Positions 1 to 8,169 of a stretch of DNA of 64,000 nucleotides are shown in pieces. Both the position numbers and the translations under genes were made by a program. Numbering within the stretch: the first letter of the stretch is position 1; every line of letters starts with the position of its first letter. The stretch covers positions 1-64,000 of the forward strand of contig NZ_AULR01000011.1 in the NCBI RefSeq assembly GCF_000422385.1. The letters are read 5' to 3'. Under the pieces are notes generated by a model that searched no databases, had not been told where the DNA came from, and worked only from the letters and a program-made list of their open reading frames with translations. Source of the DNA: Microbacterium indicum DSM 19969. GTDB lineage: Bacteria; Actinomycetota; Actinomycetes; Actinomycetales; Microbacteriaceae.

Positions 1-325
1 CACCAGGCCCGCCGCAGTCCGGGGCGACAAGGCGTACTCGTCCCGCGCGATCCGCGGACACCTCCGCTCCCGCGGGATCAAGGCCGTGATCCCCGAACCC
101 GCCGATCAGCAAGGACACCGCAAACGGCGCGGCTCACGCGGCGGCCGCCCCGTCGGCCTCGATACCGCCGACTACAAGAACCGGAACGTCATCGAGCGCC
201 GCTACTGCCACATCAAGCAATGGCGAGGACTCGCCACCCGCTACGACAAGCACGCGATCATCTACCGCGCCGCCGTGATCCTCAACGCCGTCATCGCCTG
301 GACCAAACAATTGTCAGACACACCC
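1..325 (+). mobile_element. Right end of an IS5-type insertion sequence
   Basis: The window opens inside an insertion sequence. The transposase reads off its end, and the terminal sequence ACAATTGTCAGACACACCC (about 305-324) resembles the TGTCTGACA-containing inverted-repeat ends of actinobacterial IS5-group elements. The element stops where the interrupted carboxypeptidase gene begins. The left end and any target duplication lie outside the window, so the exact boundary is uncertain by a few bases. Confidence 0.65.
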
Positions 326-328
326 TAG
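2..328 (+). CDS. IS5-family transposase, C-terminal part (5' end outside window)
   Basis: This is the DDE transposase that moves the insertion sequence. The open frame runs from the first bases of the window, so the N-terminus is missing; the internal ATG at 86 is not the start. About 108 residues are visible. GDKAYSS near the beginning carries the second catalytic Asp, and NVIERRYCHIKQWRGLATRYDK holds the catalytic Glu with the following Arg/Lys helix typical of IS5/IS1182-like transposases. The stop codon (TAG, 326-328) lies at the junction with the host gene. Whether the full copy is active cannot be seen. Confidence 0.85.
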   Translation, partial: TRPAAVRGDKAYSSRAIRGHLRSRGIKAVIPEPADQQGHRKRRGSRGGRPVGLDTADYKNRNVIERRYCHIKQWRGLATRYDKHAIIYRAAVILNAVIAWTKQLSDTP

Positions 329-729
329 GTGACTCGGTCGCCTGGATCTGCGAACCACGACTCGTTGAGCCGGGCGCCATCGGGGTCGATGCACGGCACG
401 ATGTGCCAGCGCGCGCCGAACTCGGCCGCCGGTCCTTCGCCCGCGGCCACGTCGCGCAGCAGCTCCAGCGCCGTGTGGAACCCGATCGGCTCGTTGGGAT
501 GCACGCCGCCGAGCACGACGATCGCGGGCCCCTCGCCGACCGCGTACGACACGATCTCCTCCCCGAGGCGGCTCGAGCCGATGATCGCCCGCTCGATCGC
601 GTCGGGGAACTCCGCGACGAGCGCGTCCGCCACCCGCCGCAGCTCGTCGACGAGCGGGAAGTCGCTGATCGGGGGCAGGGCGAGCGCGCGCTTCGCGACG
701 CGCTCGCCCCAGGTGGTGCTCTCCGTCAC
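325..729 (-). pseudogene. M14-type zinc carboxypeptidase-like gene truncated by the insertion sequence
   Basis: About 134 N-terminal residues of an M14-family metallopeptidase-like protein remain. The segment LGGVHPNEPIGFHTALELL contains the HxxE zinc-ligand motif (HPNE) that opens the M14 active site. The third zinc ligand and the catalytic Glu, which lie far downstream in the family, are absent because the reading frame runs into the IS end, where a TAG made at the junction ends it. The GTG start overlaps the stop of the upstream binding-protein gene by 4 bp (GTGA), so the two were translationally coupled. Its normal job was probably trimming peptides or amides delivered by that transporter. 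I infer it is inactive. Confidence 0.75.
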
Positions 730-2345
730 TCGCCGACCACGACTTCCTGCAGGATCGGGCTGCCGCTCGCGGCGGGGAGCTCGGCGATCCGCTCGGTCGT
801 CGCGTAGCTGTACGACTCGCTGAACAGCGGAGGGACGGGGAACTCCTCCTGCAGGATCTCCTGCACGGCGACGTATGCGCTGCCGTCGGTCGATGGATTC
901 TGGTCGGCCTCGGTCATCGCCGCGGCGACGTCGTCGGAGTACATCGCGACGCAGTTCTCGCAGGATCCGGTCTCGAGGTACAGCTCGCGCATGGTCGCCT
1001 GCTGGCTCGGGTAGAGCGCGCCCCATCGCGAGAAGAACGCGCCCGAGATGTCCTGCGCCGTACGGCGGTCGGCGAACTCGGCCCAGTCGGACGTAGGCGA
1101 GGCGACAGCCTCGATGCCCAGGGTCTGGCGGATGCTGTTGGCGATGGCCGTGTAGAGCTCGTCGAGCCCGCCGCCGCCCGGGTAGACGATCTCGAGGTCG
1201 CCCTCGAAGCCGCCCGCTTCGTCGAGCAGGGCCTTGGCCTCGTCGGGGTGGTACTCGCAGTATTCGCCGCAGATCCCCTCGGGGGTTCCCGCCTCGACGA
1301 TCGGGGTCCATGCCGTGGCGGGCTCGTACGTCCCGGCGTAGAGCTGCTCGTTGATCGCGTCGCGGTCGATCGCCATCGAGATCGCCTGGCGCACGCGGAC
1401 ATCCGAGAAGCGGTCCTCCCAGAGCGAGAGGCCGAGGAACGAGATGCCCGGGGCCTGGAAGCTGTAGAAGCGGTCGCCGAAATCGGTCCCGGCTTGGGCG
1501 AGCCGGCTCGCGGGGACGTTGACGATGTCGAGGTTGCCGGCCTGGACGTCTGTGTAGGCGGTCGTCGTGTCGACGTAGGGCACGAAGTCGATCTCGTCGA
1601 CGGTCGGCTCCTCGCCCGCGTAGTCGTCGTAGGCGGCGACCGTGATGGTCTCGCTCTCGACGTAGTCGTCGGTCATCTCGAACGGCCCGTTGCCGATGGG
1701 GTGCGCGTTGTACGCGTCCATGTCGTCGAACGCGCTCTGCGGCATGGGGAAGGTCGCGGTCTGCGCCTGGCTGAGCTGCACAGGAAACTGGCTGTCGGGC
1801 GTCACGAGCGTCACCCGGAAGGTCAGATCGTCGATGACCTCGAGGCCCGACATCTCATCGGTCGTCGGGTCGCTTCCGTCCGCCGGGTTGAGGTCGTCGA
1901 AGCCCTCGATCGCCGCGAGCTGACCGGAGTTCTCGGCGACGTTGGGGCCGTACGCGGCCCAGTTCCACGAGTCGACGTAGTCCTGCGCTGTGACGGGTGT
2001 GCCGTCGTGGAAGGTCCAGCCGTCGCGCAGTGTGATCGTCCAGGTCTGCTGGTCGTCGCTCTCGACCGACTCGGCCTGCACGTCGTCGAGCGTGCCGTCG
2101 TCGTTGATGAAGGTGAGGGGTGCCCAGACGACTCCGGAGAAGTCGAAGGCGATCGTCTGGCGGGAGGGGATCAGGATCCCCGGGTCCGTCTCGGCGACGC
2201 GGATGGCAGTGCCGTCCGAGCTGGCCGCTGAGGACCCGGACGAGGCCGAGCAGCCGCTGAGGGCGATGCCCGAGGCGACGACTGCGGCGGTCGCGGCGAG
2301 CGTCAGCCGGCGGCGACGTGACGTGGTGGAGCGCAGGATTCCCAT
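726..2345 (-). CDS. ABC transporter substrate-binding lipoprotein, SBP family 5 (peptide/nickel type)
   Basis: This is an extracytoplasmic solute-binding protein of the oligopeptide/dipeptide class, 539 residues, which is normal for the family. An Arg-rich N-terminus and hydrophobic segment lead to the lipobox LSGC (Cys32), so it should be a lipoprotein. Internal family signatures include DGTPVTAQDYVDSWNW and the RQAISMAIDR segment. The start ATG is preceded by AGAGGAG at good spacing. It is followed directly by the broken M14-like peptidase. No cognate permease or ATPase genes lie next to it in the window; they may lie beyond the insertion sequence or it may use another system. The ligand is unknown. 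Confidence 0.88.
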   Translation of the reverse strand: MGILRSTTSRRRRLTLAATAAVVASGIALSGCSASSGSSAASSDGTAIRVAETDPGILIPSRQTIAFDFSGVVWAPLTFINDDGTLDDVQAESVESDDQQTWTITLRDGWTFHDGTPVTAQDYVDSWNWAAYGPNVAENSGQLAAIEGFDDLNPADGSDPTTDEMSGLEVIDDLTFRVTLVTPDSQFPVQLSQAQTATFPMPQSAFDDMDAYNAHPIGNGPFEMTDDYVESETITVAAYDDYAGEEPTVDEIDFVPYVDTTTAYTDVQAGNLDIVNVPASRLAQAGTDFGDRFYSFQAPGISFLGLSLWEDRFSDVRVRQAISMAIDRDAINEQLYAGTYEPATAWTPIVEAGTPEGICGEYCEYHPDEAKALLDEAGGFEGDLEIVYPGGGGLDELYTAIANSIRQTLGIEAVASPTSDWAEFADRRTAQDISGAFFSRWGALYPSQQATMRELYLETGSCENCVAMYSDDVAAAMTEADQNPSTDGSAYVAVQEILQEEFPVPPLFSESYSYATTERIAELPAASGSPILQEVVVGE

Positions 2346-2528
2346 GGGTTGTCTCCTCTGCGGGGTCGGGTGCAGACGAGACAACTCCCAGACAGGTGTC
2401 GCACGCAAGGGGATCTGCTCACTTGTTTCATTAATCCCTGAAACTTTCACACGCTCGAAACACGCGGCGATGGGTGCCCTCGTAGCGTCGGAGACTGAAC
2501 CCGTCTGCCCGCGAAGAGGAGGCCTCCG
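2346..2528. promoter_or_regulatory. Divergent promoter region with GTTTCA-N8-TGAAAC inverted repeat
   Basis: The 183-bp gap separates the leftward binding-protein gene from the rightward PaiB-like gene. It holds an inverted repeat, GTTTCA (2425-2430) and TGAAAC (2439-2444), followed at once by the overlapping dyad TGAAACTTTCA. This is the only AT-rich patch here and is a plausible operator for a dimeric regulator. No regulator gene for it is visible nearby. Confidence 0.45.
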
Positions 2529-3146
2529 ATGCGCGAGAACCCCGATTACGCTCTGACCGATCCCCGCGAGGTCGCCGATCTCGTCCGCGTGAATCCGTGG
2601 GCCACGATCGTCAGCTCGACCGGTGAGGGCCTCGTCGCATCGCACTATCCCGTGCTCGTCGACGAGGACGAGGACGGCGTGTGGATCACGAGCCACGTCG
2701 GGCGGCCCGACGAGCGGCTGCACGGCCTCGGATCGGGAGAGCTGCTCGTGATCGTCGAGGGGCCGAGCGGGTACGTCTCGCCCAGCTGGTACGGCGTCTC
2801 CCCCGCCGTGCCGACATGGAACTTCGTCACCGCCCACCTGCACGGCGTGCCCGAGATCCTCTCCGACGACGAGAACCTCGCCGTCCTCGCGCGGCTCGTC
2901 GCGCGATTCGAGGACGTCCTTCCCGAGCCGCATCGCCTCGACCTCGACGAGGCGACGAACGCGTACGCGGCCCGAATCGTCGGCGGGACCATCGGGTTCC
3001 GCATGCGCATCACGCGGTTCGAGGCCAAGAGCAAGCTCAGCCAGGACAAGCCCGACGAGGTTCGGGAGCGGATCATCGCCGCGCTGCGCGCCGACGGGCC
3101 GTATCGGAACCCCGCTCTCGCCGCCGCAATGGAGCACGCGTCGTGA
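2529..3146 (+). CDS. PaiB-like FMN-binding negative transcriptional regulator
   Basis: 205 residues, matching the PaiB family (split-barrel, FMN-binding-like fold) whose Bacillus member represses sporulation and protease genes. The family signature GYVSPSWYG...VPTWNFVTAHLHG is at about residues 78-104. A strong Shine-Dalgarno (GAGGAGG) precedes the ATG. The 3' end overlaps the next gene by 4 bp (GTGA), so it is co-translated with the amidohydrolase. In such pairs the protein may act as a flavin-dependent enzyme or sensor rather than a DNA-binding regulator; the sequence does not decide. Confidence 0.85.
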   Translation: MRENPDYALTDPREVADLVRVNPWATIVSSTGEGLVASHYPVLVDEDEDGVWITSHVGRPDERLHGLGSGELLVIVEGPSGYVSPSWYGVSPAVPTWNFVTAHLHGVPEILSDDENLAVLARLVARFEDVLPEPHRLDLDEATNAYAARIVGGTIGFRMRITRFEAKSKLSQDKPDEVRERIIAALRADGPYRNPALAAAMEHAS

Positions 3147-4582
3147 GCTCGCTGCTGATCCGCGGGGCGCGGATCTGGGGGTCCTCGGATGCGCCCGTCG
3201 ACGTACTCGCGGGGGCCGGGCGCATCGCCCGGATCGAGCCCGCCGGCGCGATTCCCGGGGCGGACCAGGTGATCGCCGCCGACGGCCGGCACATCGGCCC
3301 CGGCCTCTGGGACTCGCACGTGCACTTCACGCAGTGGACCACGACGCGTTCGCGCGTCGACCTGTCCCTCGCCGCGAGCGCCGCCGATGCGCTGCGGGTT
3401 GCGGCCGCCGCCGTCGCGGTGCAACCCTGCTCGGCGCCGGTCGTCGGGTACGGGTTCCGGGACGCGCTCTGGGCCGACGCACCGTCCGCCGCGGCGATCG
3501 ACGCCGTCGCCGGCGAGGCGCCCGTCGTCCTCGTGAGCGGCGACCTGCACTGCGCGTGGATCTCCCGCGCCGCCGAGCAGCTCCTCGGCGTGACCCGCGA
3601 GCCCGACGGCGTCGTCCGAGAGTCGGCGTTCTTCGCGGTGCACGGACGCCTCACGGAGATCGCGCCGCTCTCGGACGACGCCTTCCGCGGCGCCGCGCGG
3701 AACGCCTCCGCGCGCGGGGTCGTGGGGATCATCGATCTCGAGCATGCCGACAACCCGCGCGAGTGGGCGGATCGGGGATCCGAGCTCCTTCGCGTCGAGG
3801 CGGCTGTGTGGCCCGACCGGCTCGACCAGGCGATCGACGATGGTCTGCGGAGCGGCGGCCCGCTCACGGACGACGGTCTCGTGACCGTGGGGCCGCTCAA
3901 GATCGTGGTCGACGGCTCGCTCAACACCCGGACGGCGTGGTGCTGGCATCCGTACCCCGGCACCTCCTCCGCCGGGGTCGCATCGGTCGGCCCCGACGAC
4001 CTGCGGTCGCTGATGCAGCGCGCGAGCGCCAACGGCTTCGACCTCGCGGTGCACGCGATCGGCGATCGCGCCAACGCCGAAGCTCTGGACGCGTTCGCCG
4101 AGCTCGGCATCACCGGGGCGATCGAGCACGCCCAGCTCGTCGACCCCGGCGACTTCGCACGCTTCGCCGAGCTCGGGATCGTGGCCGGCGTGCAGCCCGA
4201 GCACGCGATGGACGACCGCGACGTCGCCGAGCGGCACTGGCCGGGGCGCTCCGAGCGGGCCTTCGCCTTCGGATCCCTCCGCCGGGCGGGCGCCCGTCTG
4301 CGCCTCGGCTCGGACGCCCCCGTCGCGCCCCTCGACCCGTGGATCTCGATCGCAGCCGCGGTGTCGAGGTCACGCGACGGGCGCGATCCATGGCACCCCG
4401 ACGAACGGATCTCCATCGCCGACGCGATCGCGGCGAGCACTCGCACCCGCGTGGCCGTCGGCGAGGCGGCCGACCTCGTGCTCACCGATCTCGACCCCTA
4501 CGCGGCGACGCCGGACGAGCTGCGCGCGATGCCGGTCAGCGCGACGGTGCTCGGCGGACGGGTGGCGCACAGCGGGGCGTGA
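3143..4582 (+). CDS. YtcJ-like metal-dependent amidohydrolase (amidohydrolase family 3)
   Basis: 479 residues from the GTG that overlaps the upstream stop. It shows the TIM-barrel amidohydrolase order: N-terminal beta-sandwich with GPGLWDSHVHFTQW (metal-binding HxH, about residues 52-65), GPLKIVVDGSLN in the middle (family-3 Lys position), LAVHAIGDRANAEALDAF (His ligand), IEHAQLV, and LGSDAPVAPLDPW (catalytic Asp). YtcJ-like enzymes hydrolyse N-acyl or formamide-type bonds in the cytoplasm, but substrates are rarely known. Its pairing with a PaiB-like protein and a nearby peptide-binding protein suggests catabolism of an acylated amino compound. The exact substrate is not predictable. Confidence 0.85.
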   Translation: MSSLLIRGARIWGSSDAPVDVLAGAGRIARIEPAGAIPGADQVIAADGRHIGPGLWDSHVHFTQWTTTRSRVDLSLAASAADALRVAAAAVAVQPCSAPVVGYGFRDALWADAPSAAAIDAVAGEAPVVLVSGDLHCAWISRAAEQLLGVTREPDGVVRESAFFAVHGRLTEIAPLSDDAFRGAARNASARGVVGIIDLEHADNPREWADRGSELLRVEAAVWPDRLDQAIDDGLRSGGPLTDDGLVTVGPLKIVVDGSLNTRTAWCWHPYPGTSSAGVASVGPDDLRSLMQRASANGFDLAVHAIGDRANAEALDAFAELGITGAIEHAQLVDPGDFARFAELGIVAGVQPEHAMDDRDVAERHWPGRSERAFAFGSLRRAGARLRLGSDAPVAPLDPWISIAAAVSRSRDGRDPWHPDERISIADAIAASTRTRVAVGEAADLVLTDLDPYAATPDELRAMPVSATVLGGRVAHSGA

Positions 4583-4600
4583 GGCCCCGCCTCACGCCCC
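4574..4600. terminator. Bidirectional hairpin terminator between convergent genes
   Basis: A perfect 11-bp stem, GGGGCGTGAGG (4574-4584) and CCTCACGCCCC (4590-4600), with a 5-nt loop. It overlaps the amidohydrolase stop codon and sits just before the convergent M20 gene end. There is no T-run, as is common in high-GC actinobacteria. Confidence 0.7.
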
Positions 4601-4615
4601 GCCTACCCCGTCACC

Positions 4616-6079
4616 TCACCTCGCGGTGTACCCCGGTCGGGCGGGAGGCGCCACGATCCCCTCCGGAATCGGGCAGTCGTACGGCGTGACCGCCATGGTC
4701 GCCTCGTGTTCCGCCTTCGCCTTCGCGAGCAGGTCGGCGTCGGTCACGAGGTCGTACGCGACGGCGGCCATCGCCTCGGCGCAGTAGACCATGCCCTTCT
4801 CCGCGGCGGGGGTCTTGCCCTGTGCGACCATCTGCCACGAGTGCCCCGGCGTCCCGAGCACGGCGGTCCCACCCCAGATCTGGACGGTCGGGACGACCCA
4901 GCTCACGTCGCCCACGTCGGTGGATCCGGTCATCTGCGGGCGGTGGAGGGGATCCGGCTTCGGCGGCACCCCGAGGAAGTACGGGGAGTCGTCGTCGACG
5001 GGCAGCCCGAGCATGGCCTTCGTCGCCGCGATCGCGGGCTGGGGGACGGTCGTCTGCAGGACGCGGCCGTACTCGATGTCCGCGCCGTCGTACGGCACCC
5101 CGCCCATCTCCTCGACCACCGCGTGCAGGTGCTGCTCCAGGACGGTGCTGGGCAGGATCTCGGCGCTCGCGCCGTCGAACTCGATCTCGACCTCAGTCTC
5201 GGTCATCATCGCCGCGCCGCGGGCGATCTTGCACACCCGCTCGTACAGCGTGCGCATCGACGCCGTCTTGGCCGAACGCACCAGGTAGTAGAGCTCGGAC
5301 GACGACTGCACGACGTTCGGCGACGCGCCGCCCGCGTCGGTGAACGCGTAGTGCACGCGGTCCGTGTCCTCCATGTGCTCGCGCAGGAAATTGACGCCGA
5401 CGTTCATGAGCTCGGCGGCGTCGAGCGCGCTGCGCCCGTGCTGCGGGTTCGCGCCCGCGTGCGCCGCGAGGCCCGTGAAGCGGAAGTACGCCTGCGTGTA
5501 GGCGAGCGAGTGCTGTTGGGCCGTGCCGAGGCCGGGCCCCGGGTGCCACGACACCGCGGCGTCGACGTCGGCGAATGCGCCGCCCGCGACCATGAACGAC
5601 TTGCCCGCGGCTCCCTCTTCCGCAGGGCATCCGTAGTAGCGGATCGTGGCCTCGACGCCCTCGCGCTCGAGGGTCTGCGCCAGCGCGACCGCCGCGAGGA
5701 GCGAGCCGGATCCGAGCAGGTTGTGCCCGCAGCCGTGGCCGTTGCCCGACGTGTTGCCGTCAGCGGGGCGGCGCTCGGTCGCGCCGTTCTCCTGGCTGAG
5801 GCCCGCGAGCGCGTCGAACTCACCGAGCACCGCGATCACGGGGCCTCCACTCCCCCACTCCGCGGAGAACGCGGTCGGGATGTCGGCGATGCCGCGCACG
5901 ATGCGTGCGCCATGCTTCTCGGCGACTGCGATCTGCTTGCCCGCCGAGACATGCTCCTCCCAGCGCAGCTCGGGTTCGTCCCAGATCGACCGCGAGAGGG
6001 CGATGAACTCCCCCGCGAGGTCGGTCACGTCGGCCGTCGTGGGCCGGGTCGTCGTGGAGTCGAGGGTCGAGCTGCTCAT
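4616..6079 (-). CDS. M20-family amidohydrolase, AbgB-like (p-aminobenzoyl-glutamate hydrolase type)
   Basis: 487 residues, cytoplasmic, di-metal hydrolase of the M20D group. Visible signatures: GNGHGCGHNLLG (metal ligands), CPAEEGAAGKSFM (catalytic Glu pair), SWHPGPG, and FTGLAAHAGANPQHGRSALDA at the start of the dimerization/lid domain. AbgB-type enzymes cleave amide bonds in acylated amino acids or dipeptide-like compounds. It is the last gene of a three-gene operon led by a glycine riboswitch and its ATG overlaps the previous stop (ATGA). I infer that it releases glycine or acts on a glycine conjugate, or produces a compound in glycine metabolism. Confidence 0.87.
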   Translation of the reverse strand: MSSSTLDSTTTRPTTADVTDLAGEFIALSRSIWDEPELRWEEHVSAGKQIAVAEKHGARIVRGIADIPTAFSAEWGSGGPVIAVLGEFDALAGLSQENGATERRPADGNTSGNGHGCGHNLLGSGSLLAAVALAQTLEREGVEATIRYYGCPAEEGAAGKSFMVAGGAFADVDAAVSWHPGPGLGTAQQHSLAYTQAYFRFTGLAAHAGANPQHGRSALDAAELMNVGVNFLREHMEDTDRVHYAFTDAGGASPNVVQSSSELYYLVRSAKTASMRTLYERVCKIARGAAMMTETEVEIEFDGASAEILPSTVLEQHLHAVVEEMGGVPYDGADIEYGRVLQTTVPQPAIAATKAMLGLPVDDDSPYFLGVPPKPDPLHRPQMTGSTDVGDVSWVVPTVQIWGGTAVLGTPGHSWQMVAQGKTPAAEKGMVYCAEAMAAVAYDLVTDADLLAKAKAEHEATMAVTPYDCPIPEGIVAPPARPGYTAR

Positions 6080-6840
6080 GCGATGTGCTCCTTCGGTGCT
6101 TCTGGTTCTTCTGCTGATGCGGACTTCCGGTTCCGCGTGATCACCACGGCCGCGGCGATCGTGAGGACGACCGAGATCGCGACGGCGAACGCGCCGAGCG
6201 CCGGGACGATGAGCGGCAGGACGATGACCGCGACGGCGCCCATGACGATCGCCGTGGCGAGGATCGTCCAGTTCGGGTTCGAGACGACCATCTGCACGAT
6301 GACCGCGCCCATGATCGCGGGCAGCGCGTAGGTCTGGATCACGAGCACGATGCTGTCGGGCACCATCCCGACGACCCAGGTTCCGAGGATCCCGACGAAC
6401 ACCAGGAGGGCCGCGAGGTGCGTCGTCGCGGCGCCGCAGATCGCGAGGGACGCCGCGAGCTGGCCCTTGCGCGTGCCGGCACGCGCGTCGACGGCGGACT
6501 GCGCGACGATCGCCGCCGGCAGCAGCTTGTTCGAGATGTTGCCGATCATGAAGGCCTGGTACATCGAGGCCGGGCCGAGGACGGGGAAGTACGAGAGGGG
6601 CTCGATGACCCAGATCGTGCCGAACGAGATCGCGAGGAGCGCGACGCCCCCGATGACCCAGCCGGGCGGGACGTCGAGCATTCCGGCGACGATCGCGGGG
6701 CCGCCGATCATGACGATCATGGCGGCGAGCATCGTGATCGCGCCCCACCTGCTCGTCGTGCGGTCGAAGGATCCCCAGTCGTCACGGGGCGCGCCGTCGG
6801 GGATCGTCGGGGCGGTCTTGCTCTTGAGGGAGATCGACAT
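6076..6840 (-). CDS. Multi-pass membrane protein of unknown family, riboswitch operon
   Basis: 254 residues with about 30 soluble N-terminal residues and then six or seven hydrophobic segments (for example ITMLAAMIVMIGGPAIVAGM and WVIGGVALLAISFGTIWVI), with the last near residues 215-235 and a charged tail. I do not recognise a named family with confidence. It has a strong ribosome-binding site (GAAAGGAG) and is coupled to the M20 gene by ATGA. Its fixed place between DUF5058 and an AbgB-like hydrolase suggests that the two membrane proteins form a two-subunit transporter for the hydrolase substrate. Confidence 0.8.
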   Translation of the reverse strand: MSISLKSKTAPTIPDGAPRDDWGSFDRTTSRWGAITMLAAMIVMIGGPAIVAGMLDVPPGWVIGGVALLAISFGTIWVIEPLSYFPVLGPASMYQAFMIGNISNKLLPAAIVAQSAVDARAGTRKGQLAASLAICGAATTHLAALLVFVGILGTWVVGMVPDSIVLVIQTYALPAIMGAVIVQMVVSNPNWTILATAIVMGAVAVIVLPLIVPALGAFAVAISVVLTIAAAVVITRNRKSASAEEPEAPKEHIA

Positions 6841-6864
6841 GATGTGACTCCTTTCGGCGGCGCG

Positions 6865-7605
6865 TCAGGCGCCGATTCCGGTCTGGGTGAGCAGGATGGC
6901 GACGCCGATCCCGATGACGAGCGCGATGCCGAGCGCCCATTCCTTGAGCCACGCGAACCGCGGCGAGCGCGCGAGCAGCATCGCCAGGATCATGACGACG
7001 GCGCTCGACAGCGCGACGAGAGCCGGGACGACCCCGGCCGCCAGCTGCTGGATCCCGAATGCGCCGAACGCCCCGAACATCGCGGCGGTCGTGACGATCG
7101 CCATCGTCGCCGCGCCGCGCTTGCTCGAGGCCTCGACCCTGTTCTGGCCGCGCTTGAGGATCGGGGTGACGATGAGCGTCACGATCATCCAGCCCGCGCC
7201 TCCGATCCCCATCGCGAGGAGGGCCGCGGCGAAGACCTGCTGCGTCCATCCCTCGCCGCCGAGCTCGGCGCCGACGCTCGAGGCGACGACCCCCGCGCTC
7301 GTGAGCTCGTAGGGGGCGGATCCGATGAGACCGATGCGCACGAGGACGCCCGGCGTGCCGAGGACTCCGATGAGCGTCACGGCGATGAGGCACACGGCGA
7401 GCGAGGGGCCGATCGACGAGATCACGCCGGCGCGGTACGCCTTGTTGACCTCCTGCCGCGACATCCCTGCGGCCGGCGCCGCGACGCGGGCGGCGCGGAA
7501 GTAGATGACGGTCTGGATGCCGATGATCGCGAACACGGCGATCGCGGCGATCCAGAGGACCGGGTGCATCGCGGCACCCATGATGTTCGGTGACTGTGGA
7601 TCCAT
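6865..7605 (-). CDS. DUF5058 family integral membrane protein
   Basis: 246 residues that match the DUF5058 pattern: MDPQSPNIM start, a first transmembrane segment (WIAAIAVFAIIGIQTVIYF), a conserved GMSRQEVNKAYRAGVISSIGPS loop, LGTPGVLVRIGLIGSAPYE, and about six membrane segments in all. The biochemical role of DUF5058 is not established; transport is inferred. It is the first gene after a tandem glycine riboswitch, 43 nt from the end of the second aptamer, with AGGAG ahead of the ATG. This makes it a candidate subunit of a glycine or glycine-conjugate transporter or exporter. Confidence 0.82.
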   Translation of the reverse strand: MDPQSPNIMGAAMHPVLWIAAIAVFAIIGIQTVIYFRAARVAAPAAGMSRQEVNKAYRAGVISSIGPSLAVCLIAVTLIGVLGTPGVLVRIGLIGSAPYELTSAGVVASSVGAELGGEGWTQQVFAAALLAMGIGGAGWMIVTLIVTPILKRGQNRVEASSKRGAATMAIVTTAAMFGAFGAFGIQQLAAGVVPALVALSSAVVMILAMLLARSPRFAWLKEWALGIALVIGIGVAILLTQTGIGA

Positions 7606-7647
7606 TGCATCTCCTGGAGAGAGCTCCGCCGCAGCGGATTCCGGATC

Positions 7648-7812
7648 CCACCTTGTCCTGTTGCCTGAGAGTGTCGCGCCGGTGAGCGCGTTCCCCTTCG
7701 GCGGCCCGTCGCGCGAGCGCTCTCCAAGGTTCCCGAGCGACAGAGTCCTGGTGCCTGAGAGATTGTGGGTGCTTGCCCCTTCGGCGCCCGCCTGCGCGGA
7801 GCTCTCCCCTGC
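7648..7812 (-). promoter_or_regulatory. Tandem glycine riboswitch upstream of the DUF5058 operon
   Basis: On the minus strand two aptamers follow each other. The first (about 7812-7741) runs GGGGAGAGCTCC, GCGCCGAAGGGGCAAG, then ATCTCTCAGGCACCAGGAC. The second (about 7740-7648) runs TTGGAGAGCGCTC, GCCGCCGAAGGGGAACG, then ACACTCTCAGGCAACAGGAC. These are the hallmark glycine-riboswitch blocks: GGAGAG, CCGAAGGRGMAA and CTCTCAGGCAACAGGAC. A hairpin TCCGC-TGCG-GCGGA and the ribosome-binding site follow before the ATG at 7605, consistent with an expression platform acting on translation. Most tandem glycine switches turn genes on with glycine, but the direction here is not determined. Confidence 0.92.
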
Positions 7813-8169
7813 CGTTCATAGGTCCCGCGACGATGAGGCGCCGCGGGATCGGTGTGTACCGATGCGGATCACTATGTCGACCGCCGGTTGCACCGCCGTG
7901 ACCCCGTCTTGCGCGGCCGTTACGTTCGCGGGGCGGGGAGTTTGCGACGGCTTTTCGGCGGTGTGACGCCGGCGGACCGCAACCCGGCGTAACACGGGGG
8001 TGACGGAAGGGAAACGACGCGCGACCATAGTGGAAGGCGCAGCGTGAGCCGCTGCGTGCCCCATCGAGACACAACACCTCGCGGGAGAACGCGTCGGCCG
8101 CGGTCTGCCTCTCTGGTGTGAGCGCTCCGACGTTGACCATCCGATCAGCGAACGTCAGGAGCACCCGCC
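7813..8169 (+). promoter_or_regulatory. Upstream and leader region of the flavin reductase; candidate short leader ORF 8044-8121
   Basis: The 357-bp gap holds the start of the leftward riboswitch transcript and the promoter of the rightward flavin reductase. A candidate -10 is CATAGT (8026-8031). A short frame GTG-AGC-CGC-TGC (8044-8121, 25 codons, one early Cys, Arg-rich) begins about 12 nt after it, so it could be a leaderless regulatory peptide. GCGTAACAC (7987-7995) resembles GCGTTACGC upstream of the second flavin reductase. I see no other gene. Confidence 0.35.

Noticed and set aside
7816..8064. An 82-codon minus-strand frame upstream of the glycine riboswitch
   Set aside because: It ends at the riboswitch promoter region, has no domain and no ribosome-binding site.
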